NCBI GenBank assembly: GCA_024275995.1
Contig: JAJRYB010000049.1
Coordinates: 1 to 36,173, forward strand
Length of the DNA stretch: 36,173 nt
Direction of reading: 5' to 3'
Source: Planctomycetota bacterium
GTDB taxonomy: Bacteria > Planctomycetota > Phycisphaerae > SM23-33
Shown here in pieces: positions 8,473-15,657 of this stretch. The position numbers and the translations under genes are program-made. Numbering within the stretch: the stretch's first letter is position 1; each line of letters begins with the position of its first letter. The notes beneath the pieces were generated by a model. The model saw only the letters and a list, made by a program, of their open reading frames with translations, was not told where the DNA came from and made no database searches.

Positions 8473-8571
8473 ATGAAACTTGCATATACAATTCTGGCGG
8501 ACCTGGCAGAGTTGTTCGTATTCGCCGCCGGCGCCGCGGCGCTGATAATGGCTGCGAGCGCCGCCCTTTAA
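8473..8571 (+). CDS. Possible 32-aa hydrophobic membrane peptide
   Basis: ATG at 8473 to TAA at 8571 encodes 32 residues beginning MKLAYTILADLAEL and continuing as one Ala-rich hydrophobic helix (FVFAAGAAALIMAASAAL). AGGAGA at 8454-8459 lies 13 bases upstream, slightly far but usable; a GTG at 8461 in the same frame is too close to it. The end overlaps the last four bases of the convergent HAD gene. One transmembrane helix with a short polar start suits a small membrane protein. I do not recognise a family, and the call depends on the hydrophobicity pattern and ribosome-binding site alone. Confidence 0.4.
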   Translation: MKLAYTILADLAELFVFAAGAAALIMAASAAL

Positions 8572-9329
8572 GCGGTGCCGGGTTGGCAACGTCCGTTGTA
8601 TCCGGCGAGAACTTCCCGCAAGTCCTCGATGCGACGAATCCGATGCTGCGCCTTGACTTTGGAATTGACGTGACGCAACTGGGGGTCCTTCAGGACGGAA
8701 ACAAGTCCAGCCCTGTTCGCGCCGATAATGTCGATTTTGGGCATATCGCCGACGAACAGCGTCTCGGAAGGTTCCAGACGCGCTTTTTCGAGAGCGATTT
8801 GAAATATCCGCCGCGCCGGTTTGCGGAATCGCACCTGGCAGGAATAGACGCGCACGGGAAGCAAATCGAGCAGCCCTTCGCGCCGAAGATGTCGGTCCAG
8901 AACATCCTCCGGCAGGAACGTGTTGGATAGAAGCCCGAGCGTGATTCCCCGCTCCCGGAATTCCTCCAGCGTTTCGCGGAGATTATCTTCCACTGTCGCG
9001 CAGCGGCTCAGCGGTTCATACCACAACCAGGCGAGTTCCAGCAGTTGTTCATGCGTGAGATGCTGCCCCATCTGGCGAGAAAGCCTTCGCATGAGGTCAA
9101 GCGAGTTGAACTCCCTGCGCGTAATCCGGCTGATGACGTAATGCCACTGAATCGACCAGTACTGCTTGCGATGGTATTTCGCGAAGGACGGTACCGGCTG
9201 GTTCAGATCGCGCAGATAGTCGTATGCCAGATGTGTGCCGGCCTCGAACTGGGCGGATATGTCCGGACCGCCGAAATCCAGAAGAGTATCGCCGAGATCG
9301 AACAGGATGCCTCTGATCTTACGGGTCAT
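8568..9329 (-). CDS. HAD-family hydrolase
   Basis: A protein of 253 residues from the ATG at 9329, with GGAAAG upstream. The open frame runs back to 9761, but that part crosses a promoter/terminator region and is not coding. All four HAD motifs are visible: FDLGDTLLDF (nucleophile Asp and acid/base Asp), GLLSNTF (Ser/Thr), RKPARRIF (Lys), and FVGDMPKIDIIGANRAG (metal-binding Asp). A cap domain lies between motifs I and II. The family are cytosolic phosphatases or dehalogenases; the substrate cannot be read from the sequence. It is transcribed toward the plus-strand cluster. Confidence 0.88.
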   Translation of the reverse strand: MTRKIRGILFDLGDTLLDFGGPDISAQFEAGTHLAYDYLRDLNQPVPSFAKYHRKQYWSIQWHYVISRITRREFNSLDLMRRLSRQMGQHLTHEQLLELAWLWYEPLSRCATVEDNLRETLEEFRERGITLGLLSNTFLPEDVLDRHLRREGLLDLLPVRVYSCQVRFRKPARRIFQIALEKARLEPSETLFVGDMPKIDIIGANRAGLVSVLKDPQLRHVNSKVKAQHRIRRIEDLREVLAGYNGRCQPGTA

Positions 9330-9446
9330 TGCTTTCCATTTACGCTCGCGAGATTGACGGTAAAATACAGGACCGGCCGGCATACTGCAACGCGCGAAAC
9401 AACATCTTGCAGAGATGCGTGAGGTGCGCGCGACGCCGCTACCGAT

Positions 9447-9541
9447 AAAAAAACCTCCGGCCTGGGCAAAAAATCTTATAGAGACAAGCGCAGGGCAAAA
9501 GGCCATCGTGCGATATTCGGGATAATAAAAAACCTCCGGCC
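9447..9541. repeat. Two copies of a 15-bp direct repeat with a poly-A tract
   Basis: AAAAAACCTCCGGCC occurs at 9448-9462 and 9527-9541 (plus-strand reading). The second copy forms the 3' half of the terminator; the first has no partner arm. The rest of the 9330-9889 gap holds no gene: I see only the promoter and small transcript, a GGGAA-TTTT-TTCCC palindrome at 9764-9777 and the CCTGCC palindrome listed separately. Confidence 0.5.
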
Positions 9542-9563
9542 CACTCGCTTGGGTGAACCGGAG
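9527..9563 (-). terminator. Rho-independent terminator of the small transcript
   Basis: On the minus strand CTCCGG (9563-9558) pairs with CCGGAG (9539-9534), with an inner CCCA/TGGG stem, followed by G and a run of six T (9532-9527). The sequence around the T run (GGCCGGAGGTTTTTT) recurs at 9462-9447 without a good hairpin. Confidence 0.7.
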
Positions 9564-9632
9564 ATCGCCACGGCCAGAAAAACAGCCGCATATTCGTAAC
9601 CCGCAATGGGGAGTTTCGACCCTGTCGCAACG
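9527..9632 (-). ncRNA. Candidate small RNA or attenuated leader upstream of the HAD gene
   Basis: A near-consensus promoter (9667-9639) and a terminator hairpin with six U (9563-9527) bracket about 105 nt on the minus strand. The transcript contains an ATG (9591-9589) opening with MRLFFWPW just before the terminator stem, which could be a Phe/Trp leader peptide, but that frame has no stop before the terminator and runs on to 9439. It matches none of the RNA families I know (6S, SRP RNA, tmRNA, RNase P, common riboswitches). Either a stand-alone small RNA or an attenuator for the HAD gene 200 bases downstream is possible. Confidence 0.5.
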
Positions 9633-9638
9633 CGCGCG

Positions 9639-9667
9639 AGTATACCAATCCGCCGATTTCTTGTCAA
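9639..9667 (-). promoter_or_regulatory. Near-consensus sigma-70 promoter
   Basis: On the minus strand TTGACA (9667-9662), a spacer of exactly 17 bases, and TATACT (9644-9639). It is the closest match to the consensus promoter that I found in the window. Predicted start is near 9632. Confidence 0.75.
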
Positions 9668-9817
9668 TGAAGGCCGGAAAAAGCTCCCGCCCGGAAAAAT
9701 GGGCATAACACTGTATTATTAAGGAGCTTCTGTCGAAAAATGTTGCAAGATAAGTCCGCATGTGGGAATTTTTTCCCGCGCTTCCCCTTGTGAGCGATTA
9801 CAGCCCACGGATTGCAA

Positions 9818-9833
9818 CCTGCCTTCCGGCAGG
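9818..9833. repeat. GC-rich dispersed palindrome (CCTGCC/GGCAGG)
   Basis: CCTGCC-TTCC-GGCAGG lies downstream of galE. Related palindromes built from CCTGCC or CCCGCC arms occur at 11009-11028, 27642-27704 and 35776-35804, so this is a dispersed element of the genome. At this place it could also help to end galE transcription. Confidence 0.5.
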
Positions 9834-9889
9834 CAGGTCCGCAGGCTGTGATTTGATGCTATCTCCTTGTGTTACAGGCAGATAGTGTC

Positions 9890-10870
9890 TTATGCGTATC
9901 CGTTCGGGTGCGTCCGATGCCATCTCCAGGCGTGTTCGACGATAGTTTCGAGCTTTGGGAACCTGGGTTGCCAGCCGAGCTGCTTCATCGCTTTTTCGCT
10001 CGATGCGACGAGCCGGGGCGGATCGCCCGCACGGCGCGGCGCATCTTCCACGGGGATATCGCAGCCGGTAACGGCCCGGCAGGTCTCGATGACCTGTCGC
10101 ACGGAGAACCCTTCTCCGTTGCCCAGGTTATAGACCTTCACGCCGCCCGCTGTCGCCGCGTGGATCGCCAGGACGTGCGCGTCGGCAAGATCGCTCACGT
10201 GGATGTAATCGCGAATGCACGTGCCGTCCGGCGTGTCGTAATCGCAGCCGAAGATTTTTATGTCCTTCCGCCGGCCCCGTGCTACCTGCAGGACGAGCGG
10301 TACCAGGTGCGTCTCGGGCGAGTGGTCCTCGCCGATGGTCCCATCGGCGCTTGCCCCGGCTACGTTGAAGTACCGCAGCGCGACGAACTCCATTCCGTAG
10401 GCCGTGGCGTACGCGCGCAGCATGAACTCGACGCACAACTTGCTCGCTCCGTAGGGATTGATCGGGTCCAGGCGGTCGTCTTCGATAATCGGAACGCGTT
10501 CCGGCCGGCCGTAAACAGCCGCCGTCGACGAGAAGACCATCGTCTTTACGCCGCAGTCCCGCATGGCGTCCAGGAGCGTCAGACCGATGATCGTATTATT
10601 GTGGAAATATTTGTCGGGCTTCTCGACGGACTCGCCCGCCTCGATGAACGCAGCCAGGTGTACCACCGCGTCGATGGCGTTTTCTTTCAACGCGGCGCGC
10701 AGGGCATCACCGTCGGCGAGGTCCGCGACGATAAGCTTCGCCTCGCCGACCGCCTCGGCATGTCCATTTCCGAGATTGTCATAAGCGACGCATTCGTGTC
10801 CCCCAGCCGTCAGCGCACGGATAACGTGCGAACCGATATACCCCGCCCCGCCTGTCAGTAATACGTTCAT
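9890..10870 (-). CDS. galE: UDP-glucose 4-epimerase
   Basis: It interconverts UDP-glucose and UDP-galactose with bound NAD, feeding polysaccharide and LPS synthesis. The protein has 326 residues, a normal length. The N-terminal GGAGYIGSH is the NAD-binding Gly motif, VFSSTAAVYG carries the catalytic Ser/Thr, and NPYGASK has the Tyr and Lys of the YxxxK pair. ALRYFNVAGA and the C-terminal GDPPRLVASSEKA segment are typical of GalE. The ATG is preceded by GGGAG at six bases. It is monocistronic, with its own promoter. Confidence 0.95.
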   Translation of the reverse strand: MNVLLTGGAGYIGSHVIRALTAGGHECVAYDNLGNGHAEAVGEAKLIVADLADGDALRAALKENAIDAVVHLAAFIEAGESVEKPDKYFHNNTIIGLTLLDAMRDCGVKTMVFSSTAAVYGRPERVPIIEDDRLDPINPYGASKLCVEFMLRAYATAYGMEFVALRYFNVAGASADGTIGEDHSPETHLVPLVLQVARGRRKDIKIFGCDYDTPDGTCIRDYIHVSDLADAHVLAIHAATAGGVKVYNLGNGEGFSVRQVIETCRAVTGCDIPVEDAPRRAGDPPRLVASSEKAMKQLGWQPRFPKLETIVEHAWRWHRTHPNGYA

Positions 10871-10890
10871 GGTAGTCTCCCGAACGGGCG

Positions 10891-10919
10891 ATTATAGGTT
10901 CCGTCGGGATAGCTTGCAA
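10891..10919 (-). promoter_or_regulatory. Sigma-70-type promoter of galE
   Basis: On the minus strand TTGCAA (10919-10914), a 17-base spacer, and a perfect TATAAT (10896-10891), about 20 bases before the galE start codon. Confidence 0.65.
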
Positions 10920-10954
10920 TTCGTCCGTAGCCGGGGGAAAATCGCCGCAGGACC

Positions 10955-11248
10955 TAAGAGCCTGTCCGAATAACCGCACCCGCCGCGTTGTGACGAAAAC
11001 GAGATGGACCTGCCTGCCGGTAGGCAGGAGCAAGGAAGGACTTTCGATGCTATACCTTAACGGTATGTCGAGGAGTTCTGACGCAGCAGACGCTCGTTTT
11101 CGCACAACCCGAAGGGACGGGCGTCTTTTTGCCCAGCCCGGCGTTGCTTGGACTCAGCGACCCGACGGGGTCGCAATCGTCCTCGCGCCTTGGCCTGGAC
11201 AAAAAACCGCTCCGTCGCGGCCCGCGGGGTTATTCGGATAGGCTCTAA
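10955..11248. mobile_element. MITE-like non-autonomous element with TAA target duplications
   Basis: The arms GAGCCTGTCCGAATAACC (10958-10975) and GGTTATTCGGATAGGCTC (11228-11245) are inverted copies with one mismatch. Directly outside both is TAA (10955-10957 and 11246-11248), as expected for a 3-bp target duplication. The 288-bp body has no convincing reading frame. It contains the CCTGCCT/AGGCAGG palindrome at 11009-11028 and a stretch of small stems. GAGCC-type ends with a TNA duplication recall the IS1031 group of the IS5 family, so a related transposase elsewhere in the genome may have moved it. The element fills most of the 10871-11278 gap; no gene is present there. Confidence 0.7.
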
Positions 11249-11278
11249 ACATTCAACTTCGAGCGAAAGGAACAACTC

Positions 11279-12271
11279 ATGCGGAAGTGTGCGATCATCT
11301 CGATATCAGTCCTGCTGTTTACCGCGGGCCTTTGCCGGGCCGGCGAAAAAGTTACCCTCGAACAGAAGTTCGTCCCGGGCACCTACGTTACTACGATGAC
11401 GACGGACATGCGGAACGCGACACAGATGCCCAACGCCCGGGGCGAAATAAAGCAGGGCATTAAGATGCTGATGGTGATGGAAACGACCGTCGAGAAGCCA
11501 AGCGATAAGGGTCAGACTATCCGCATAACCTACAAGCGGTTCAGGCAATCGGTAACCAGCGGATCGATGAGCATCTCTTACGATAGTGCCAAGGCGACGG
11601 AATCCCAAAATCCGCAGATGGCCAAAATTTACGGCGCGATGCTCGACCATGAAATCCGGTTCACCATGGATTCCGAGGGTAAAATAGTCGATTCCAAGGG
11701 CCTGGATGAAATGTGGGACAAGATGGGGGCCGGTAATCCTGCAATGGCGCTCGTAGTGAAGAACATGAAGAAGCAGTTCGGCAACACAATGCTCAAGCAG
11801 ATGATCTCGTCGTCGTCACGGTACATGCCCGACAAGCCCGTCGCTGTCGGCGATACGTGGGAAACGAACACAAAGCAGAACGTGCCGGTGTTGGGTGAGA
11901 TAGACTTCGTTCAGCAATGCAAGCTTACGGATTTACCGGACACGCCGGCAGGAAAAGTCGCCGTCATCGTGTTTACCGGAAAGATGAAAAGCGACAAGCC
12001 GACCACGACGGACATGGGCCAGGGCAAGATGACTTTCACCAGTGTCGATATGACAATGACCGGGAAGATGAACGTGAACATAGCCAATACGACCCTGACC
12101 ACCACGGTGATGGACATGTCCTCCAGGATAAAAATGTCGGTTGGCGGTCCCGAGGGCCGGACGATGGATATGGCTGTCGATACCAAGGGAACGGTCAAGA
12201 CCACGGTTCGCCCCGGCAGGTACGAACCGCCTGCGACCCAGCCGGCCGCGGAGTCCTCTGCCGCGCAATAG
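11279..12271 (+). CDS. Secreted protein of unknown function, DUF6263-like
   Basis: A protein of 330 residues with a signal peptide (MRKCAIISISVLLFTAGLCRA, cleavage after CRA likely). The mature part is Met- and Thr-rich and predicted beta-rich, with repeated short segments such as TTVMDMSSRIKMSV. The layout, MxSExRFTMDSEGKIVD-like in the middle and PDKPVAVGDTWE later, resembles the DUF6263 family of periplasmic proteins, though I recall that family only loosely. The tail PPATQPAAESSAAQ is low complexity. GAAAGGA precedes the ATG at a proper distance. It begins 30 bases after the MITE, which may supply or have separated its promoter. Confidence 0.7.
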   Translation: MRKCAIISISVLLFTAGLCRAGEKVTLEQKFVPGTYVTTMTTDMRNATQMPNARGEIKQGIKMLMVMETTVEKPSDKGQTIRITYKRFRQSVTSGSMSISYDSAKATESQNPQMAKIYGAMLDHEIRFTMDSEGKIVDSKGLDEMWDKMGAGNPAMALVVKNMKKQFGNTMLKQMISSSSRYMPDKPVAVGDTWETNTKQNVPVLGEIDFVQQCKLTDLPDTPAGKVAVIVFTGKMKSDKPTTTDMGQGKMTFTSVDMTMTGKMNVNIANTTLTTTVMDMSSRIKMSVGGPEGRTMDMAVDTKGTVKTTVRPGRYEPPATQPAAESSAAQ

Positions 12272-12349
12272 AAGTAGCCACAACCGCAGGTTTCGCACGG
12301 ACGGAATACCGCTTTCGCCCGTGTGTGTTGCTGCGCGCATGGAGAACGA

Positions 12350-15300
12350 ATGTTCGGAAGGGTACTGAAAAGCGATCCGTTGCAACGGGCAGCCGGGCTA
12401 CTCGCGCCGGGCAAGGTGGTGCGTATTTCCGGCGTGTGGGGCTCGTCGGCGCCCATGATCGCCGCGGCGCTGGGCAGGCTCTCAAACGCGCCCGTGCTTT
12501 ATATCACCCCGCATCCGGACGATGCCGACGACGCGGTTGACGACGTGGAGCTGTTCACCGGCGCCGAGCCGCACCTGTTCCCCGCATGGGAGGTATCCCC
12601 ACCGTCCGCGGGCGATCAGGGCGCCCTCGGCGGCGCGCACGGAAGCGATGAAATAACATCCCAGCGCCTGCGAATCTGCAACCTGCTGGCGAAGGGGCGA
12701 ACCGATAAAGGCGAGCGCGTGGATTTCCTTGTCAGCCCCGTCATGGCGCTGCTTCAGCCGGTCCCTTCGCCCGATACGCTGGCGAAGCTACGCTTGACGC
12801 TGTGCAAAGGTGGGCGACTTGACCTTGACGATCTGTCCGCCTGGCTTCTGGACGCCGGATACGAGCGCGTGGACCCGGTGGACCAGCCCGGCCAATTCGC
12901 CCGTCGGGGTGGAATCGTGGTCGTGTGCCCCATCGGCGCAGGCTGCGCCGTCAGTATCGAATTCTTCGGCGACGAGATAACCTCGATCCGCCGGGTGGAC
13001 CTGGATACGCAGCGCAGCACAGGCGAGATTTTCTCGTACGACCTGATAGGCGTTGCGCCGGTTCGCGGGGCCGGAGCCGGAAGCACAACCTGCCTGCCGG
13101 ACTACCTCCCGGACGATACGATCGTCTGCATGGTCGATCCGGCGGACCTGGTCGAGTTGGCCGAGGAGTTGTACGATCGCGTTTGCAACGAATTGGCCTC
13201 GCCCCGATCAGCCGACGCGCTCTACCGGCCGGCGAAAATCTTCCAACACGCCCGGCGTTTCGCCGTCGCGGAGATGTTGACTTTCCGCCCGAAATTGGAG
13301 GACGAATCGATCCCGCTGTCCATACGCTCGTTTCAGCGCGTCTCGGTGAACACGCGCGAGGCGATGGGCGAGCTGGAGGAGCTTTCGCGATCGGACGAGG
13401 TGTGGGTCTTCTGCGAGAATCCCGCCGAGCGTCAGCGGTTCGAGCAGTTGCTTGCGGCGTCTCATCCGCTGCTTGCCGGACGGTTGAAGATGTCGCTTGG
13501 ACACCTGCACACGGGTTTTCACTGGCCTGGGGAAAAGCTCGTCGCCATCGGGCATCACGAAATATTCCACCGGTACGCTCGCGTGCGGCGCATCCGTCGC
13601 GTGCGTGCGGGTCGTCCCATAACGTCCCTGATGGACCTGCGGGACGGCGATTACGTAGTGCACGTGACGCATGGAATCGCCAGGTTCCAGGGGCTTAAGC
13701 GGCTCGATCGCAACGGCAGGAGCGAGGAATATCTCACGCTGCGGTTCGCGGGCAGCGCCGTGGTGCACGTTCCGGTATCCCAGATAGACCTCGTGCAGAA
13801 GTACATCGGTTCTGGCAAGGTCAGGCCGACTTTGAGCAAGCTGGGCGGGACGCTCTGGTCGAAACAGAAGGCCCGCGCCCAAGACGCCGTGCGCGACCTT
13901 GCTGCGGAGATGCTTCGCACGCAGGCGATGCGGGCGGCCTTGCCAGGCGAAGCCTATCCCGCGGACACCGAATGGCAGAGACAGTTCACCGGCGAGTTTC
14001 TGTATACCGAGACGGAAGACCAGCTCATCGCCATGCAGCAGATCGACACTGACATGCTCGCCGGGCGCCCGATGGACCGCCTCCTCTGCGGAGACGTGGG
14101 CTACGGAAAGACGGAACTGGCGATGCGTGCAGCCTTCAAGGTCGTCGAGGCGTCCAGGCAGGTGGCGGTGCTGGTGCCCACGACGGTACTGGCGGACCAG
14201 CATCTGCGAACCTTCCGCGAGCGGATGGCGGACTATCCGTTCGTCATCGACGCGCTCAGCCGCTTCCGAAGTCCCTCCGAGCAGCGGAGGATCGTCGAGA
14301 TGCTTTCGGAAGGACAGATCGACATCCTCATCGGCACCCATCGCCTGCTCAGCGACGACGTGAAGTTCCGCGACCTGGGCCTTATCGTCATAGACGAGGA
14401 GCAGCGGTTCGGCGTGGAGCACAAGGAACGCCTCAAGCACATGCGCGCTACGGTGGAGGTGCTCACGATGACGGCTACGCCAATTCCGCGAACGCTGCAC
14501 ATGGCGCTTCTGGGCCTGCGGGATATCAGCGCCCTGGCGACGCCGCCGCTGGATCGCAGGGCGATTCACACGGAACTCTGCCGTCAGGACGATCGCCTGA
14601 TCCGCACGGCGATTCTGCGTGAACTGAATCGCAGGGGGCAGGTATTTTTCGTACATAACCGTGTGATGGATATTCGTTCCGTAGCCGAACACGTCCAGTC
14701 GCTTGTCCCCGAAGCCCGCGTAACAATCGCCCACGGACAGATGGCCGAGGGTGAGTTGGAAAAAACGATGCTGCGATTCGTCCGGCAGGAGATAGACGTG
14801 CTCGTCTGCACGACGATTATCGAGTCCGGGCTGGATATTCCGACGGCAAACACCATGATCATCCACGACGCCGACAGGTTCGGACTCTGCGAGCTTCACC
14901 AACTCCGCGGGCGCGTTGGGCGATACAAGCACCGCGCTTATTGCTACCTGCTTGTGTCCGAAAACCGTCCCGTTGCGCCCGTTGCCGCCAGGCGTCTCAA
15001 GGCGATCGAGGAGTTTTCCGACCTTGGCGCCGGGTTTCAGATAGCGATGCGGGACCTGGAAATCCGCGGCGCCGGGAACATCCTCGGGCGCGAGCAGAGC
15101 GGGCACATTGCCCTGGTCGGGTACGAATTGTACTGCCGGCTGCTCGAACAGTCCGTCCGCAAGCTCCAGGGCAAAAAACCCATCGTACAACAGAACGTGC
15201 ACGTCGAGCTGGGTGTGGACGCCTGCCTGCCCGACGGATACATTCCGTCCGCCCAGCAGCGCATGGAGATATATCGTCGCATGGCCAGATGCACGCACGT

Positions 15301-15625
15301 CGAGGAGCTTCGGCAGCTCGCCGCGGACATGAAGGACGCCTACGGCAGGATTCCTCCGCTTGCCCTCTCGATGCTGGACCTTACCGAAATCCGCGTGCTG
15401 GCATGGCGATTGGGAATCGCAAGCATCGTACTGATGCCCCCGGACATTATTTTCACGGTGGATGAGTTCACGCGGGCGGCGGGTGTTTTCGAAGGCGCAG
15501 CCGGGAGCGTACGCCTTCCGGACGCCGGGACCGTCCACTGGCGACCGCCGCGGGAGTACATTCAACCGCGAACGATCGTTAATGTTTTGTTAAAGCGATT
15601 GAGGCTTACCCGCCAAGACGGATAG
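12350..15625 (+). CDS. mfd: Transcription-repair coupling factor
   Basis: Mfd removes RNA polymerase stalled at DNA lesions and recruits UvrA. The protein has 1091 residues. In order: a UvrB-like N-terminal module; the CarD-like polymerase-interacting domain around residues 425-500 (DLRDGDYVVHVTHGIARFQG); the helicase with Walker A GDVGYGKTELAMRA near 580, the DEEQ box (VIDEEQRFGVEHKE) near 681 and TMTATPIPRTL; the second helicase lobe with TTIIESGLDIP and QLRGRVGR; then RGAGNILGREQSGHI and the C-terminal UvrA-controlling domain. The ATG at 12350 with GGAG five bases upstream is taken instead of the in-frame TTG/GTG-like start at 12323. Confidence 0.96.
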   Translation: MFGRVLKSDPLQRAAGLLAPGKVVRISGVWGSSAPMIAAALGRLSNAPVLYITPHPDDADDAVDDVELFTGAEPHLFPAWEVSPPSAGDQGALGGAHGSDEITSQRLRICNLLAKGRTDKGERVDFLVSPVMALLQPVPSPDTLAKLRLTLCKGGRLDLDDLSAWLLDAGYERVDPVDQPGQFARRGGIVVVCPIGAGCAVSIEFFGDEITSIRRVDLDTQRSTGEIFSYDLIGVAPVRGAGAGSTTCLPDYLPDDTIVCMVDPADLVELAEELYDRVCNELASPRSADALYRPAKIFQHARRFAVAEMLTFRPKLEDESIPLSIRSFQRVSVNTREAMGELEELSRSDEVWVFCENPAERQRFEQLLAASHPLLAGRLKMSLGHLHTGFHWPGEKLVAIGHHEIFHRYARVRRIRRVRAGRPITSLMDLRDGDYVVHVTHGIARFQGLKRLDRNGRSEEYLTLRFAGSAVVHVPVSQIDLVQKYIGSGKVRPTLSKLGGTLWSKQKARAQDAVRDLAAEMLRTQAMRAALPGEAYPADTEWQRQFTGEFLYTETEDQLIAMQQIDTDMLAGRPMDRLLCGDVGYGKTELAMRAAFKVVEASRQVAVLVPTTVLADQHLRTFRERMADYPFVIDALSRFRSPSEQRRIVEMLSEGQIDILIGTHRLLSDDVKFRDLGLIVIDEEQRFGVEHKERLKHMRATVEVLTMTATPIPRTLHMALLGLRDISALATPPLDRRAIHTELCRQDDRLIRTAILRELNRRGQVFFVHNRVMDIRSVAEHVQSLVPEARVTIAHGQMAEGELEKTMLRFVRQEIDVLVCTTIIESGLDIPTANTMIIHDADRFGLCELHQLRGRVGRYKHRAYCYLLVSENRPVAPVAARRLKAIEEFSDLGAGFQIAMRDLEIRGAGNILGREQSGHIALVGYELYCRLLEQSVRKLQGKKPIVQQNVHVELGVDACLPDGYIPSAQQRMEIYRRMARCTHVEELRQLAADMKDAYGRIPPLALSMLDLTEIRVLAWRLGIASIVLMPPDIIFTVDEFTRAAGVFEGAAGSVRLPDAGTVHWRPPREYIQPRTIVNVLLKRLRLTRQDG

Positions 15626-15657
15626 AATACGAGAAGGTATCCGGTGTGGAAGTCCCT

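Noticed and set aside
9470-9545. c-di-GMP-I (GEMM) riboswitch on the plus strand (AGGGCAAAA and CCTCCGGCC look similar to its core)
   Set aside because: The GACGCAAAGC part and the proper stem order are missing, and the minus-strand promoter and terminator explain the sequence better.
13208-15565. 785-codon minus-strand open frame inside mfd
   Set aside because: It lies fully antisense to an intact mfd with all helicase motifs and has no domain of its own.
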